Assembly: GCF_000308695.1 (NCBI RefSeq)
Contig: NZ_BAGG01000009.1
Location: forward strand, 1-64,000
Reading direction: 5' to 3'
From: Nocardia takedensis NBRC 100417
GTDB taxonomy: Bacteria; Actinomycetota; Actinomycetes; Mycobacteriales; Mycobacteriaceae
DNA: 64,000 nucleotides
Part shown: piece by piece, positions 1 to 8,462 of the stretch
How the letters are laid out: each line of letters starts with the position of its first letter
Position numbering within the stretch: the first letter of the stretch is position 1
The notes under the pieces: model-generated
Database searches by the model: none
What the model was told of the DNA's origin: nothing
What the model saw: only the letters and a program-made list of their open reading frames with translations
Program-made: the position numbers and the translations under genes

Positions 1-453
1 TACCGCCACCGCGGCGGCGAACCACTCTTCCCTCCGGGCCTGACCACCGGCGCGCGACTGAACTTCGCCGAACGCCTCGACTACAGCCGTCGTGAAGGAC
101 TCGCCGGCGGGCGCGTGTTCACCGATCTGGGCGCGGTGCTGATCGAGACCGTGGAACGGGCATTGAAGGACGCCGGAATCGGGTTGGACGACATCACACG
201 TGTCGTCCACGACGGTTTCCACCGCGACGCCGTCCACGCGATCCTGCTCGACCCCTTGGGAATCGAGGAACAACGCGGCATCTTCGACTACACCCGCACC
301 GTCGGCCACGCCGGACCCGTCGACCACATCCGAGGACTGGAACACCTGTGGCGCACCGGCGCGGTCAGGGCCGGCGAGCACGTGCTGCTGCTCAGCGACG
401 CACCCGGCATGGAGGTCGCGTGCGCGGTGCTCCAGATCCTGACCGACGCCTGA
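1..453 (+). CDS. 3-oxoacyl-ACP synthase III (FabH-like), C-terminal part
   Basis: The reading frame is open from the first base, so the gene starts outside the window; about 150 residues remain. The piece looks like the C-terminal half of a thiolase-fold KAS III enzyme: an amphipathic 'ERALKDAGI' helix, a short acidic segment and a glycine-containing 'GEHVLLLSDAPGMEVACAVL' end, where FabH proteins place the last core strand. Such enzymes condense an acyl-CoA with malonyl-ACP. The catalytic Cys and most of the active site lie outside, so the family call rests on the C-terminal pattern only. The gene converges on the ABC ATPase gene with 10 bp between the stop codons. Confidence 0.6.
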   Translation, partial: YRHRGGEPLFPPGLTTGARLNFAERLDYSRREGLAGGRVFTDLGAVLIETVERALKDAGIGLDDITRVVHDGFHRDAVHAILLDPLGIEEQRGIFDYTRTVGHAGPVDHIRGLEHLWRTGAVRAGEHVLLLSDAPGMEVACAVLQILTDA

Positions 454-463
454 ACACGGCGGG

Positions 464-1153
464 TCAGTCCTGAGCGGGGACCACCCCGCGATCGGCCACG
501 AGCCGCCCCGCATCCAGGGTTATCTCGCGCTTGACACACGCGCGTAGCGATTGTTCGTGCGAGGCCACCACGATCGTGCGGCCCTCGTAGTTCAGATCCA
601 TCAACACATCCAGCACCGCGGCGGCCGTGTGCGGGTCCAGATTGGCAGTCGGGTCGTCGGCGAGCACGACGGTGGGATCATCGGCCAGCACCCGAGCGAT
701 CGCCGCGCGTTGCTGCTGGCCCCCCGACAACATCCCCGGCAACTTGTCCGCCTCCTCGGCGATGCCGAGCCGAGCGAGCCACCACCGCGCCGACGCCTCA
801 CGCTCGCCCACGCTCCCACCGGCGCGGATGTTCATCACGACGTTCTCGCACACCGTGAGATTGGGCCGCAGCTCGACACCCTGCGACGCCAACCCGACTC
901 TGTGCCGACACCGGCCACCACCGCGCCGGTCCGACACCGGTGCGCCCGTCACGGTCACGATCGTTCCCGAGCTCGGGCGTTCCACGCCTGCGAGCAGGCG
1001 TAGCAGCGTGGACTTACCACTGCCCGAACGACCCACCACCGCGAGGAAATCGCCCTCGCGAACGGTCAGGCTGACCATGTCCAGCGCGCGGACCTCACGG
1101 CCCGCGACCCGATACCGCTTGACCACCTCGGTGAGGGTATAGACAGTCCCCAC
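464..1153 (-). CDS. ABC transporter ATP-binding protein (MacB/LolD-like), orphan
   Basis: A 229-residue nucleotide-binding domain of the LolD/MacB exporter type. The motifs run in order: Walker A GRSGSGKST near residue 40, a Q-loop glutamine in 'GLASQG', signature LSGGQQQR, Walker B 'VVLADDP', D-loop 'ANLD' and switch His in 'VASHEQ'. The residue after the Walker B aspartate is Asp, where nearly all active ABC ATPases have the catalytic Glu, so hydrolysis could be slow. The start is a GTG at 1153 with GTGAGG just upstream. No permease gene lies next to it in the window, so the substrate is unknown. Confidence 0.85.
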   Translation of the reverse strand: MGTVYTLTEVVKRYRVAGREVRALDMVSLTVREGDFLAVVGRSGSGKSTLLRLLAGVERPSSGTIVTVTGAPVSDRRGGGRCRHRVGLASQGVELRPNLTVCENVVMNIRAGGSVGEREASARWWLARLGIAEEADKLPGMLSGGQQQRAAIARVLADDPTVVLADDPTANLDPHTAAAVLDVLMDLNYEGRTIVVASHEQSLRACVKREITLDAGRLVADRGVVPAQD

Positions 1154-1390
1154 GGTGCCTCACTTCTTCCGGTCACACCGGCCGCCGGGCCGACGCCGTC
1201 GGCGGGATCGGCGCGAGATAGTATGTCCTGCAACAACAGTGCGTCCATCTCCACACCTGGACCTCAAACGATACAGACTGTCACCACACGCAACAGTTTG
1301 TACCCGAAGATCGTCTGACCAATCCTCGACGGAACCACCGTCACCGGCGCGGGAGGCCGACGTGCAGACCACGACCGGATCGGGCCGGGT

Positions 1391-2173
1391 TCACAGGGCT
1401 TGCAGGGTGTAGAGCGCGGCGGTGGTGACGGCGGTCGCGCCGAGGGCGTAGCGCAGTGCGCGTTCGGGCAGGCGCGGTTGCAGGTGCGCGCCGAGGTATC
1501 CGCCGACCAGACCACCCGCCCCGCAACTGATCCCGATGATCCAGTCCGGGGCGATATCGGCGCCGCCGGTGGTGACCCCGAGCACCGCGTAGGTGGCCGC
1601 ACCCGCGACCGAGGTGAGCAGGGTCGAGGTGAGCGCGGCGGGCGCTACCTCACCCATCGGAATCCCGCGTCCGACGAGGATCGGGCTGAGTAGCGAACCC
1701 CCGCCGATGCCGTAGATCCCGCCGACGACACCGACGACCAGCGCGGTCGCGGTGACGAACCGTCTCGACGGCCGCGGGCGGTCACCGCGGGCGCGAGCGG
1801 CGGTGCGCAGGCACAGCCATATCCCGAGCGGTCCCAGCAGCGCGGCCGCGATCAGTTTGAAGGTGGCCGCCTCCGGCAGCGCGAACACCCGCACGACCGC
1901 GCCGACGATCACGCCGGGCAGGGTGCCCGCCAGCAGCAGCCGGGTCAGCGGGCTGGTCAGGGGCGCGCGGCGACGGTAGCGGGCCAGCGCGCCGGGGATG
2001 GACACGACGTTGAACAGCAGATTGGTGGGAGTGACCGCGGGACTGGGCACGCCGAGCACGCTGATCTGCACCGGCAGCAGGAACACCGCCCCCGACACCC
2101 CGACCGGCGCGGTCACCACCGCGACCCCCAGTCCCGCCACGAAACTCGCCGCTACCAGGGCCCCGCTATCCAC
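1391..2173 (-). CDS. TauE/SafE-family membrane permease
   Basis: A 260-residue polytopic membrane protein with about eight hydrophobic segments and the two internally related halves usual in the TauE/SafE (DUF81) family. Visible landmarks are the N-terminal 'VGVSGAVFLLP' and the mid-protein 'GIYGIGGGSLLSPIL', the glycine-rich loop of the second half. Members export sulfite, sulfoacetate or related anions, or have unknown substrates. It lies 68 bp downstream of the CDF transporter gene on the same strand and is probably the third gene of an arsR-CDF-tauE transcript. The substrate cannot be told from the sequence. Confidence 0.85.
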   Translation of the reverse strand: MDSGALVAASFVAGLGVAVVTAPVGVSGAVFLLPVQISVLGVPSPAVTPTNLLFNVVSIPGALARYRRRAPLTSPLTRLLLAGTLPGVIVGAVVRVFALPEAATFKLIAAALLGPLGIWLCLRTAARARGDRPRPSRRFVTATALVVGVVGGIYGIGGGSLLSPILVGRGIPMGEVAPAALTSTLLTSVAGAATYAVLGVTTGGADIAPDWIIGISCGAGGLVGGYLGAHLQPRLPERALRYALGATAVTTAALYTLQAL

Positions 2174-2181
2174 CCACGAAC

Positions 2182-2221
2182 TATCCCAGCCGGACCGGCG
2201 GTATCCCAGCCGGACCGGCGG
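2182..2221. repeat. Perfect 20-bp tandem duplication
   Basis: Two head-to-tail copies of tatcccagccggaccggcgg occupy 2182-2201 and 2202-2221, just upstream of the TauE start (2173). They fill most of the gap between the CDF and TauE genes and would lie in the 5' leader or Shine-Dalgarno region of tauE. This may be a recent slippage duplication. Confidence 0.9.
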
Positions 2222-2241
2222 GGAGGCGGACGCGGGCGGTG

Positions 2242-2967
2242 TCAGGTTTTCGCATGCCCGGGCCGGTCACAGCAATCGCAGTCGTGGGGGGCTCGCTCGG
2301 TCCGAGTGAGCGCGGATGTCGATGTCGGGCAGCAGGTATCGCCCTTCCAGGCATTGCGGCCTTCCTTGACCGCAATCGCAGCGATCACCAGCGCGGTGAT
2401 CGGATCGGCCCACGACCAGCCGAACACGCCGTTGACCAGCAACCCGATCAGCAGCACCGCCGAGAGGTAGGTGCACAGCGAGGTCTGCTTGGAATCGGCG
2501 ACCGCCGAGGCGGAACCGAGCTCACGCCCGGCACGGCGTTGCGCGGCGGACAGGATCGGCATGATCACCAGACTCGCCGCGGCCAACCCGATCCCTACCG
2601 GCGAATGCCGGGCCTGCTCGGCGCCGAGCAGGGACCGGACCGAGTCGAGGGTGATGTAGGCGGCGAGCCCGAAGAACGAGAACGCGATGATCCGCAGCGC
2701 GACCTTCTCCCGTGCGGCGGGGTCGGGCCCGGCGAACTGCCAGGCCACCGCAGCCGCCGAGGACACCTCGATCATCGAATCCAGGCCGAAACCGATCAGC
2801 GCGGTCGAGGAGACCCGTGCGCCCTCGACCAGGGCGATGACAGCCTCGATCACGTTGTAGGAGATCGTGATCGCCACGAACCAGCGAATCCGCCGCGCCA
2901 GCAACGCCCGCCGATCCGCGCCCGGCGCGACGCCCGACGGCATCGAGGGCATACCGAGCGAGGCCAT
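2242..2967 (-). CDS. Cation diffusion facilitator (CDF) family metal transporter
   Basis: A 241-residue membrane protein of the short CDF type lacking the usual cytoplasmic C-terminal domain. Five or six membrane segments are visible. Acidic residues sit where CDF proteins bind metal: 'GFGLDSMIE' in the second helix and 'WSWADPITAL' in the fifth. The C-terminal tail is rich in Cys and His (GDTCC, then HDCDCC), a plausible soft-metal ligand cluster. The ATG at 2967 shares one base with the TGA of the ArsR gene (TGATG), so translation is probably coupled to the repressor. Zn, Cd or Co/Ni efflux is likely; the metal is not determined. Confidence 0.85.
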   Translation of the reverse strand: MASLGMPSMPSGVAPGADRRALLARRIRWFVAITISYNVIEAVIALVEGARVSSTALIGFGLDSMIEVSSAAAVAWQFAGPDPAAREKVALRIIAFSFFGLAAYITLDSVRSLLGAEQARHSPVGIGLAAASLVIMPILSAAQRRAGRELGSASAVADSKQTSLCTYLSAVLLIGLLVNGVFGWSWADPITALVIAAIAVKEGRNAWKGDTCCPTSTSALTRTERAPHDCDCCDRPGHAKT

Positions 2968-3311
2968 CAGCAGCACACCTCGCTCTCCGAAGACGGGCAG
3001 CAGGCCGGATCGACGGCCAGCACCAGCCCCAGCAGGTCCTCGAGCGCACGCCCGATACGAGGGTCGGCCAACTCGTAGCGGGCACGGCGGCCTTCGGGGA
3101 CCGCGACCACCAGCCCGCATCCACGCAGGCACGCCAGATGATTGGACAGGATCTGACGCGAGACCCCGATAGTCTCGGCGAGGTCGGAGGGATATCCCGG
3201 CGCGGAGCGCAGGCTCAGCAGGATCTGTGTCCGGGTCGGATCCGACAGGGCATGTCCGAAGCGGGCCAGCGCGTCGCGGTGCACTACGGTCTCCACACGC
3301 AAACAATACAT
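2967..3311 (-). CDS. ArsR/SmtB-family metal-sensing repressor, CmtR-like
   Basis: A 114-residue winged-helix repressor. The recognition helix region 'SRQILSNHLACLRGCGL' carries a Cys-X3-Cys pair (C61, C65) at the position used by mycobacterial CmtR for Cd/Pb. Further cysteines at the C terminus (C104, C105, C113, C114) could complete the site. It is coupled to the CDF gene it presumably controls. The start is uncertain: the ATG at 3311 lies inside a palindrome and has no ribosome-binding site, whereas a GTG five codons downstream (METVVHRDAL) would fit a leaderless mRNA. CmtR in M. tuberculosis instead controls a P-type ATPase. Confidence 0.85.
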   Translation of the reverse strand: MYCLRVETVVHRDALARFGHALSDPTRTQILLSLRSAPGYPSDLAETIGVSRQILSNHLACLRGCGLVVAVPEGRRARYELADPRIGRALEDLLGLVLAVDPACCPSSESEVCC

Positions 3312-3323
3312 CCTAATCTGTAT
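3306..3323. promoter_or_regulatory. Probable ArsR/CmtR-type operator
   Basis: Inverted repeat ATACA (3306-3310), 8-bp spacer, TGTAT (3319-3323). It overlaps the annotated arsR start codon and a TAGGAT hexamer that could be a -10 box on the minus strand. Its location and symmetry suit an autorepressor site. Confidence 0.5.
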
Positions 3324-3338
3324 CCAGAAAATAGTGGA

Positions 3339-3700
3339 CTATGGTGGTGGTGTGCGTGCCGCGTTGTCTCGGTCGAGGTTGCGGTAGACCGTCTTGTGAG
3401 GGACGCCGGAGGTCTCGGCGATGTGCGCGACGGTGTAGCGGCGTATGCCGTGCAACAGGAACCGTCCGGCGGAGGCGGTGGTGGTCGATGCCCTGCTTGA
3501 GCAGTGACAGATCGATACCGCGCTCGTCGAGTCGGGCGGCGGGTTCGCTCGTGTGCCGCACCGACCGGCACGGGCGCGAGAGCCGGGTGATGACGAGTTC
3601 GACACCGCGGCGCAGGTGGTCGAAGCATTTGTCCCACTCCGGGCACCGCGCCGGCTTCCCCGATGCCTTGTCGACCCAGATCCTGGGGGCCACCGTCGCC
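3339..3700 (-). pseudogene. Resolvase/invertase (serine recombinase) remnant, frameshifted
   Basis: Two minus-strand frames together spell a Tn3-type serine resolvase without its N terminus. The first frame gives 'ASGKPARCPEWDKCFDHLRR', then 'ELVITRLSR' and 'LLKQGID'. A frame change near 3490 follows, and the second frame continues 'TTTASAGRFLLH' and, after an apparent internal deletion, the C-terminal helix-turn-helix 'IAETSGVPHKTVYRNLD'. The N-terminal catalytic serine region is missing. This is a decayed trace of a transposon or integron-like insertion inside a metal-resistance block. Confidence 0.75.
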
Positions 3701-3804
3701 GCCGCGGGCCGGTACCGCGGTGTGCACCGTCGGTCCCTGAACCGTCCGGTCCGGAGGAATCGGGGCCCAGGCGTCGCCCCGCCCGGCCCCAACCCCCGCC
3801 CCGG

Positions 3805-4473
3805 TTATCGGGATGCGCGCCGGGCGCGGAACAGGGCCGTGACCGCCGCGGCGACGGCGAGCACGCCCAAGGCCAGACCGGCGATGGCCAGCTGGCGGGT
3901 GGTGTCGCCGGGCTCGGCGTGCGCCGGGGTCGGCGCGGCGGCGGATTCACTGCTGTGGGAGTGCGATTCGCCCACGGTCGGGGACCCTGCCAACACCAGC
4001 ACCGGCAGCGGGTACTCCGGTTCGGGTGCCCCGGCGAGGCTGGGCTGGTCCCAGGTCACGATCGTGCCGTCGCTGTAGGTCTGCACGGCCCGGAAGGCGA
4101 TGGTGTCGACCGCGGGCAGGGGGCCCGCGTAGAGGGCGAAGCGTTGGAATTGTCCCGGCCCCACCGTGGCGTCGGTGTCGGCATTCCAGGTGACCGAAGT
4201 CGCCATCGTCGACGGGTCGCGTGTCACGGTGGCGTTCCAGCCGGGCAGGGGTTCGGTGCGGGCAGTCTTGAGCCCAGGCAGGTCGATGGTCAACGCCGTG
4301 GTGAAGGCGTGCTCGGATTCGTTGGAGATCCGGAACGTGAGCACGCTCGAGGAGCCGGGTTTCGCGCCGGGCGCCTCGACCGCCAGATGCGCCGAGGCGA
4401 CGCCACCGGCCGCCACGGTGACGGTCGTGGCGACCGCGACGGTGAAACCGAGCCGCCGCAGAACTGTGTTCAT
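3805..4473 (-). CDS. ycnI: YcnI-family copper-binding membrane-anchored protein (DUF1775)
   Basis: A 222-residue protein with a signal peptide ending 'GVASA', followed directly by His (mature start HLAVEAPGAKPGS). An N-terminal histidine after cleavage is the copper ligand known in YcnI proteins. The conserved 'TWDQP' tryptophan segment lies near residue 140. After a His/Ser-rich linker there is one C-terminal membrane helix ending in RARRASR. The ATG at 4473 was chosen because it begins a normal signal peptide; the frame runs open upstream. It is the last gene of the lpqS-like/cysK2/MFS series, which supports a copper-related role outside the membrane. Confidence 0.85.
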   Translation of the reverse strand: MNTVLRRLGFTVAVATTVTVAAGGVASAHLAVEAPGAKPGSSSVLTFRISNESEHAFTTALTIDLPGLKTARTEPLPGWNATVTRDPSTMATSVTWNADTDATVGPGQFQRFALYAGPLPAVDTIAFRAVQTYSDGTIVTWDQPSLAGAPEPEYPLPVLVLAGSPTVGESHSHSSESAAAPTPAHAEPGDTTRQLAIAGLALGVLAVAAAVTALFRARRASR

Positions 4474-4583
4474 CTCATATGTCCTGTCCGAAGGGGAATG
4501 TGTGCGGATGGTCGCGCCTGTTGTCGGGGGGCTTCGACCGAGCACCCGTTCGACCGGTCTCCGCCCGAGAAGTCGCCGGGGCC

Positions 4584-6023
4584 TCACCGGCGCCCGACCG
4601 GGAACCGGCGGTGATCGCCTCCGGCGACCGGCCAGCTGCCGGGCGGGGAGGTCCGCTCGACGAGTCCTCCGTCGTGGGCGGCGAGTCGTGGCATCGGTAC
4701 GGTCGGGAAATCCGCGCCGAGGAAGACGCCCTCGGACAGTCGGCGGGGACCGGGCGCCCGGTGGCCTGCGGTGCGCGATTGTGGTGACGCGGCCGTGGCC
4801 GGGCCCGGCTCGGAGGTCGCCAGCCGCCGCAGCGCCCAGGTCGAGGCGAGGCCGATGACGGCCAGACCCGCCCAGACCGCCCAGTCCGCGCCCGCGTCGT
4901 GGGCCGCGCCCACGACGGTGCCGGTGGCGAGGTTGCCGAGGAGGATGCCGACACCGACGACGGTGTTGTAGAAGCCGTAGTGGGTGGCCACGAGACGGTC
5001 ACCGGACAGGGTCACGACGGTGTCCATCTCGAACGGGAACACCGCGGCGGTGCCGACCGCGAGCAGGGTGGTGGTCAGCAGCAGAGCGCCCACCGCCGCC
5101 GCGGTGCCGAAGCGGGCGGTGCCGGGCACCGCGATCAACGGGACGAACGCCGCCGCGAGCACGCTCATCCCGGCGACCAGGCTCGTGGCCGGACCCCACC
5201 GGGCTCGTAAGAAGGCGGTGATCCGCAGTTGCCCTGCGACCGCGACGACCCCGGAGACGACGAACAGACCCGAAACCAGGATCTGAGACCGAGCACCCGC
5301 GATGAACTCCGCCTGCAACGGCAGGGCCAGATAGACCTGGAACGACAGCACATAGGAACCGATCATCGCCACCGAGAAACCGAGGAAACGCCGGTTGGAC
5401 ACCACGGTGCGCCAGTCCTCGAACACCGAGGTCGCCTCGGCGGGGGCCTCGGCGCGCCGGGGCGGCAGCGCGAGTAGTTGGGCGAGGGTCAGCGCGGCGA
5501 ACACCGCCGCGGCGACCGCGGCGGTGAGCCGGAACTCCAGCGTCATCAAGGCGAGCCCGACCAGCGGACCCGCCAGTATTCCCGCCTGGTAGAACATGTT
5601 GAACACGGCGAAGGCTTCCAGACGGCGCTCACCGGCGTCGGCGGCCAGGTACGCGCGCACCGCGGGATTGAACAGGGCTCCGGCGAAACCGGTCGCCGCC
5701 GAGGCGATCAGGACACCGGGCAGCGAGTCCGCCACGACCAGCAGCGCGAATCCGCCGGTCCGCAGCAGACACCCCGCCACGATCAACGGTTTGTAGCCGA
5801 GCCGGTCGGCGAGGGTGCCTCCGATCAGGAACATGCCCTGTTGGGAGAAGTTGCGCACGCCCAGCACCAGTCCCACCGCCCACGCCGCCAGCCCCAGCGG
5901 TCCGGCCAGGTAGCCGGCCAGATACGGCATCAGCATGTAGAAGCCCAGGTTGATGCCGAACTGGTTGATCATCAGCAGCCGGGCGGGCAGATCGAATCCG
6001 GCGAATCTGGCGTACACGCTCAC
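4584..6023 (-). CDS. MFS transporter (Rv0849-like)
   Basis: A 479-residue major facilitator with about twelve membrane helices. The loop motif '[15 protein letters not shown]' between helices 2 and 3 is the MFS signature. About 50 polar C-terminal residues follow the last helix and look poorly ordered. The GTG start at 6023 overlaps the TGA of cysK2 as GTGA, so the two genes are coupled; the frame also runs open through cysK2, which is not coding in this frame. A cysK2-MFS pair downstream of lpqS is also found in M. tuberculosis (Rv0847-Rv0849, part of the copper-responsive RicR regulon, from memory). The substrate is unknown; a thiol or S-sulfocysteine derivative is an inference from the neighbour. 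Confidence 0.85.
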   Translation of the reverse strand: MSVYARFAGFDLPARLLMINQFGINLGFYMLMPYLAGYLAGPLGLAAWAVGLVLGVRNFSQQGMFLIGGTLADRLGYKPLIVAGCLLRTGGFALLVVADSLPGVLIASAATGFAGALFNPAVRAYLAADAGERRLEAFAVFNMFYQAGILAGPLVGLALMTLEFRLTAAVAAAVFAALTLAQLLALPPRRAEAPAEATSVFEDWRTVVSNRRFLGFSVAMIGSYVLSFQVYLALPLQAEFIAGARSQILVSGLFVVSGVVAVAGQLRITAFLRARWGPATSLVAGMSVLAAAFVPLIAVPGTARFGTAAAVGALLLTTTLLAVGTAAVFPFEMDTVVTLSGDRLVATHYGFYNTVVGVGILLGNLATGTVVGAAHDAGADWAVWAGLAVIGLASTWALRRLATSEPGPATAASPQSRTAGHRAPGPRRLSEGVFLGADFPTVPMPRLAAHDGGLVERTSPPGSWPVAGGDHRRFPVGRR

Positions 6024-7144
6024 GACGGAGTCCCCGCGGCCACGGACGGCTCGGGTGCGCTCACCGTCGTGCAGCGCGTCCATCGGGTCACCACCCGCTG
6101 CCCCGAGTGGGCGATGGTGTCGGGTTCGACCGGCGGGGTGGCGTCGAGCAGGCCGTGCTGGGCGCAGTAGGTGTCGTTGTAGACAGTGTCGAAGTAGCGG
6201 TGCGGTCCGTCGGGGAACACCGCGGCGATCTGTGTGTCGGCGGAGGTGACCCGCGCGGCCCAGCCAGCGACCAACGCCACCGCGCCGACGCTCCATCCGC
6301 CGCTGGCGTGGTGGGTCGCGGCCAGGGTGCGCGCGGCCCACACCGCTTCGGCCGGGGCGACCCAGTGCACCTCGTCGAAGGCGTCGTAGTCGACGTTGGC
6401 GGGCAAGATGCTCGACCCCAGCCCGCGCATCAGGCGCGGCCCGGCCGGTTGACCGAAAATCGTCGAGGAGATCGTGTCGACACCGATGAGGGTCATCTCC
6501 GGGTTGAACCGGCGCAGCACGCGGGCGATCCCGGCGGAGTGGCCTCCGGTGCCGACCGCGCATACCAGGACATCGACGGTGCCCAATTGCTCGATCAATT
6601 CCCGGGCCAGAGCGTCGTAGCTGTCGACGTTGTCCGGGTTGTTGTACTGGTCGGGGCACCAGGCGCCGGGATTGGCGGCCAGCAGTCGAGCGACCCGGTC
6701 GCGGCGTGCCTGTTGCCAGCCGCCGCTGGGATGTGCCTCGGTGACCAGTTCGACGGTGGTGCCGTAGGCACCCAGCATCCGGGCCACGATCGGTTCCAGG
6801 CCGGGATCGGTGACCACGGTCACCGGGTGCTGATGCACCATGCCGGCCAGCGCGAGTCCGAGTCCGAGGGTGCCGCTGCTGGATTCGACGATACGGGCCC
6901 CCGGACGCAGCTCGCCGCGCTCGCGGGCGCGGCGGACCATGTGCAGCGCGGGACGGTCCTTCATCCCGCCGGGATTGAAGCCTTCGAGCTTGGCCCAGAA
7001 GCCGCGTCCGACTCCGGCCAACGGTTGGCCGATCCACAACACCGGGGTGTTGCCGACCAGCCCGCGGGGTGCGTCTGCGGTCAGCGGTGCTGCCGGTTTC
7101 CGGCCGGCGGGTTCGAGATCGCGCAGGGGCACGACATTGTTCAT
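6020..7144 (-). CDS. cysK2: CysK2-like PLP-dependent cysteine (S-sulfocysteine) synthase
   Basis: A 374-residue fold-type II PLP enzyme. The PLP lysine lies in '[11 protein letters not shown]', one residue shorter than the usual GGS(V/M)KDR loop. '[12 protein letters not shown]' is the substrate-binding loop and 'GTGGHSAG' the phosphate-binding loop. M. tuberculosis CysK2 uses O-phosphoserine and thiosulfate to make S-sulfocysteine; the assignment here rests on sequence style and on the same gene order (lpqS-cysK2-MFS). The related siderophore enzyme SbnA is an alternative, but its partner SbnB is absent. A GAAGAG ribosome-binding site precedes the ATG at 7144. Confidence 0.75.
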   Translation of the reverse strand: MNNVVPLRDLEPAGRKPAAPLTADAPRGLVGNTPVLWIGQPLAGVGRGFWAKLEGFNPGGMKDRPALHMVRRARERGELRPGARIVESSSGTLGLGLALAGMVHQHPVTVVTDPGLEPIVARMLGAYGTTVELVTEAHPSGGWQQARRDRVARLLAANPGAWCPDQYNNPDNVDSYDALARELIEQLGTVDVLVCAVGTGGHSAGIARVLRRFNPEMTLIGVDTISSTIFGQPAGPRLMRGLGSSILPANVDYDAFDEVHWVAPAEAVWAARTLAATHHASGGWSVGAVALVAGWAARVTSADTQIAAVFPDGPHRYFDTVYNDTYCAQHGLLDATPPVEPDTIAHSGQRVVTRWTRCTTVSAPEPSVAAGTPS

Positions 7145-7248
7145 GGGGCTGTCTCTTCTCTGCAACGGCGTCCGCGTTCGACGGCGCGCCACGACGGGTG
7201 GGCAGCAGATTCCCGCCGCCGAGAACACCTCGGCGCGGGCGCGGCCGA

Positions 7249-7656
7249 TCAGCGTCGGGCGATGCAGAACAGAGTCAGAAGGGTCCGCCCGGTAGCGGAC
7301 ATCGAGGGGCGCGGGGGGCCACGCACACCCCCGGCGGACACCGCCGGACCCGGCGCCGCCACCAGCACCGAGGTCACCGCCGCGAGCAGCAAAGCCACGA
7401 CAGTCAGCGAGACGACCCCCGGTGGCAGTGCCGGAGAGGCGCAGTGCACGCGGTGGTCGACACAATGGTCGATGATCGGCGATGCGAGATCGTCGTGGAC
7501 GGCGCCCGAGTCCCGCTCGGCGACCGCGTGCGAGCCACCGCCGTGTTGGGCATGTTGCTGGGCCAGTCGGCAGTCCAGACCGGGAACGACCACCAAGGCC
7601 ACCAGCGCCAACACCACCAGCCAGCTACCAGGCCGCAATCGAACGAGGAAATCCAC
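7249..7656 (-). CDS. LpqS-like His/Cys-rich membrane protein
   Basis: About 135 residues from a GTG at 7656. A hydrophobic N-terminal segment is followed by a His/Cys-rich extracytoplasmic stretch ([23 protein letters not shown]), a second hydrophobic segment, and the C-terminal end '[14 protein letters not shown]'. That end and the position before cysK2 recall mycobacterial LpqS, a copper-induced lipoprotein. Unlike a lipobox, the cysteine after the first hydrophobic segment is preceded by 'GLD', so lipidation is doubtful. The start is uncertain because no strong ribosome-binding site is seen and the frame stays open to 7812. Copper binding by the His/Cys stretch is an inference. Confidence 0.6.
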   Translation of the reverse strand: MDFLVRLRPGSWLVVLALVALVVVPGLDCRLAQQHAQHGGGSHAVAERDSGAVHDDLASPIIDHCVDHRVHCASPALPPGVVSLTVVALLLAAVTSVLVAAPGPAVSAGGVRGPPRPSMSATGRTLLTLFCIARR

Positions 7657-7824
7657 GATGACACGACAGTAACGAAATCGTAACGACCCGCGCAACCGCG
7701 CGAGTGGACCCGACCGTCCGCCGGCGCCGGTGGTCCCGGTCGTCGCGCGGAACTTCGATTCAGGGCGCGAATCGCGGCCGGGCCGCGTACGCAGCTCGTG
7801 CCCCATTCGCACCTCCTCGGCCGA

Positions 7825-8094
7825 TCATCGTGTCCGCAAATATTTTTCGTGTCGTCCACCCGAGTCTATCTGAGGCGGGTCGGCATCCGCGTCAACCGAT
7901 CTACTATCTCGGTACGTAATAAGTTTGCGATCAGACGCGCTACCCGACGGGGCGTCCATCGATGGCGATCGGTTGGGGAATCGACAATCGCCCGCCACGC
8001 CGAACCCGCAGGCCGTGAACACAGCTCGTCCCTGCCCGCCCGACTCCTCGGCAATCGCCCCGAGAACCCCGCATAGTAGCCCCACAATGATCAC
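7825..8094 (-). CDS. Small hypothetical membrane protein (doubtful)
   Basis: A GTG at 8094 preceded by TGAGG opens an 89-residue frame. The first 20 residues (IIVGLLCGVLGAIAEESGG) form one membrane segment. The remainder is polar and shows no family pattern. Its 3' part overlaps a TTGACG promoter-like sequence that may serve the lpqS-like gene, so the reading frame could be accidental or degraded. Confidence 0.3.
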   Translation of the reverse strand: MIIVGLLCGVLGAIAEESGGQGRAVFTACGFGVAGDCRFPNRSPSMDAPSGSASDRKLITYRDSRSVDADADPPQIDSGGRHEKYLRTR

Positions 8095-8125
8095 GACGCA
8101 GACCTCACGGAGCTCATGACCGGCG

Positions 8126-8314
8126 TTGCGGTTGGTGGCCGCGACCTCGATCGCCGCCGCGGCGGCGATGTTCGTTGCTGTCCCCGCCGCAGCGGCCCCG
8201 CCGTCGGCAGGGACCGGTGGACATATCTTAAACGACGGCAACGGAGGCAACGGGCACGGCAACCCCCGTGTCGACTACGGCCACCACCAGGACGGCAGCG
8301 GCCGCAGTCGCTAG
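8126..8314 (+). CDS. Small secreted Gly/His-rich protein (hypothetical)
   Basis: A 62-residue frame from a TTG at 8126 with GGAG 14 bases upstream and an in-frame stop just before. Residues 1-24 read as a clean signal peptide (MRLVAATSIAAAAAMFVAVP, then AAAA). The mature 38 residues are Gly/Asn/His-rich (GGNGHGNPRVDYGHHQDG). No family is recognised. The signal peptide is the main support; the spacing to the ribosome-binding site is long. It lies divergent from the lpqS-like/cysK2 group. Confidence 0.4.
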   Translation: MRLVAATSIAAAAAMFVAVPAAAAPPSAGTGGHILNDGNGGNGHGNPRVDYGHHQDGSGRSR

Positions 8315-8315
8315 C

Positions 8316-8462
8316 CCTGCGGCGCGGCCGGTACAGGTAGGCCCTGCTGTGACGGTGCCGCAACAACCATCCTTTGTGATATAGGTTGTCCATTGTGGTC
8401 ATCACCGTGATGCAGGCGATCTCGCGATCGCCGAGGATCACTTGACGCACCTCACGCGCACT
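8316..8462 (-). pseudogene. BlaI/MecI/CopY-family repressor remnant
   Basis: The minus strand encodes about 48 residues matching the centre of a BlaI/CopY winged helix: 'REVRQVILGDREIACITVMT', then 'TMDNLYHKGWLLR' and 'SRAYLYRPRRR'. The normal N-terminal helix and the C-terminal dimerisation half are absent, and unrelated sequence lies on both sides. The rest of the 8315-8796 interval shows no other gene. BlaI/CopY proteins repress beta-lactamase or copper-export genes; here only the fossil remains. Confidence 0.7.

Noticed and set aside
2968-3306. Minus-strand extension of the CDF transporter through the arsR gene
   Set aside because: Shadow of arsR; the ATG at 2967 overlapping the arsR stop starts a normal CDF protein.
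6024-7037. Minus-strand frame extending the MFS transporter through the cysK2 gene
   Set aside because: Arg/Pro-rich shadow of cysK2; the GTG at 6023 overlapping the cysK2 stop begins a normal first membrane helix.
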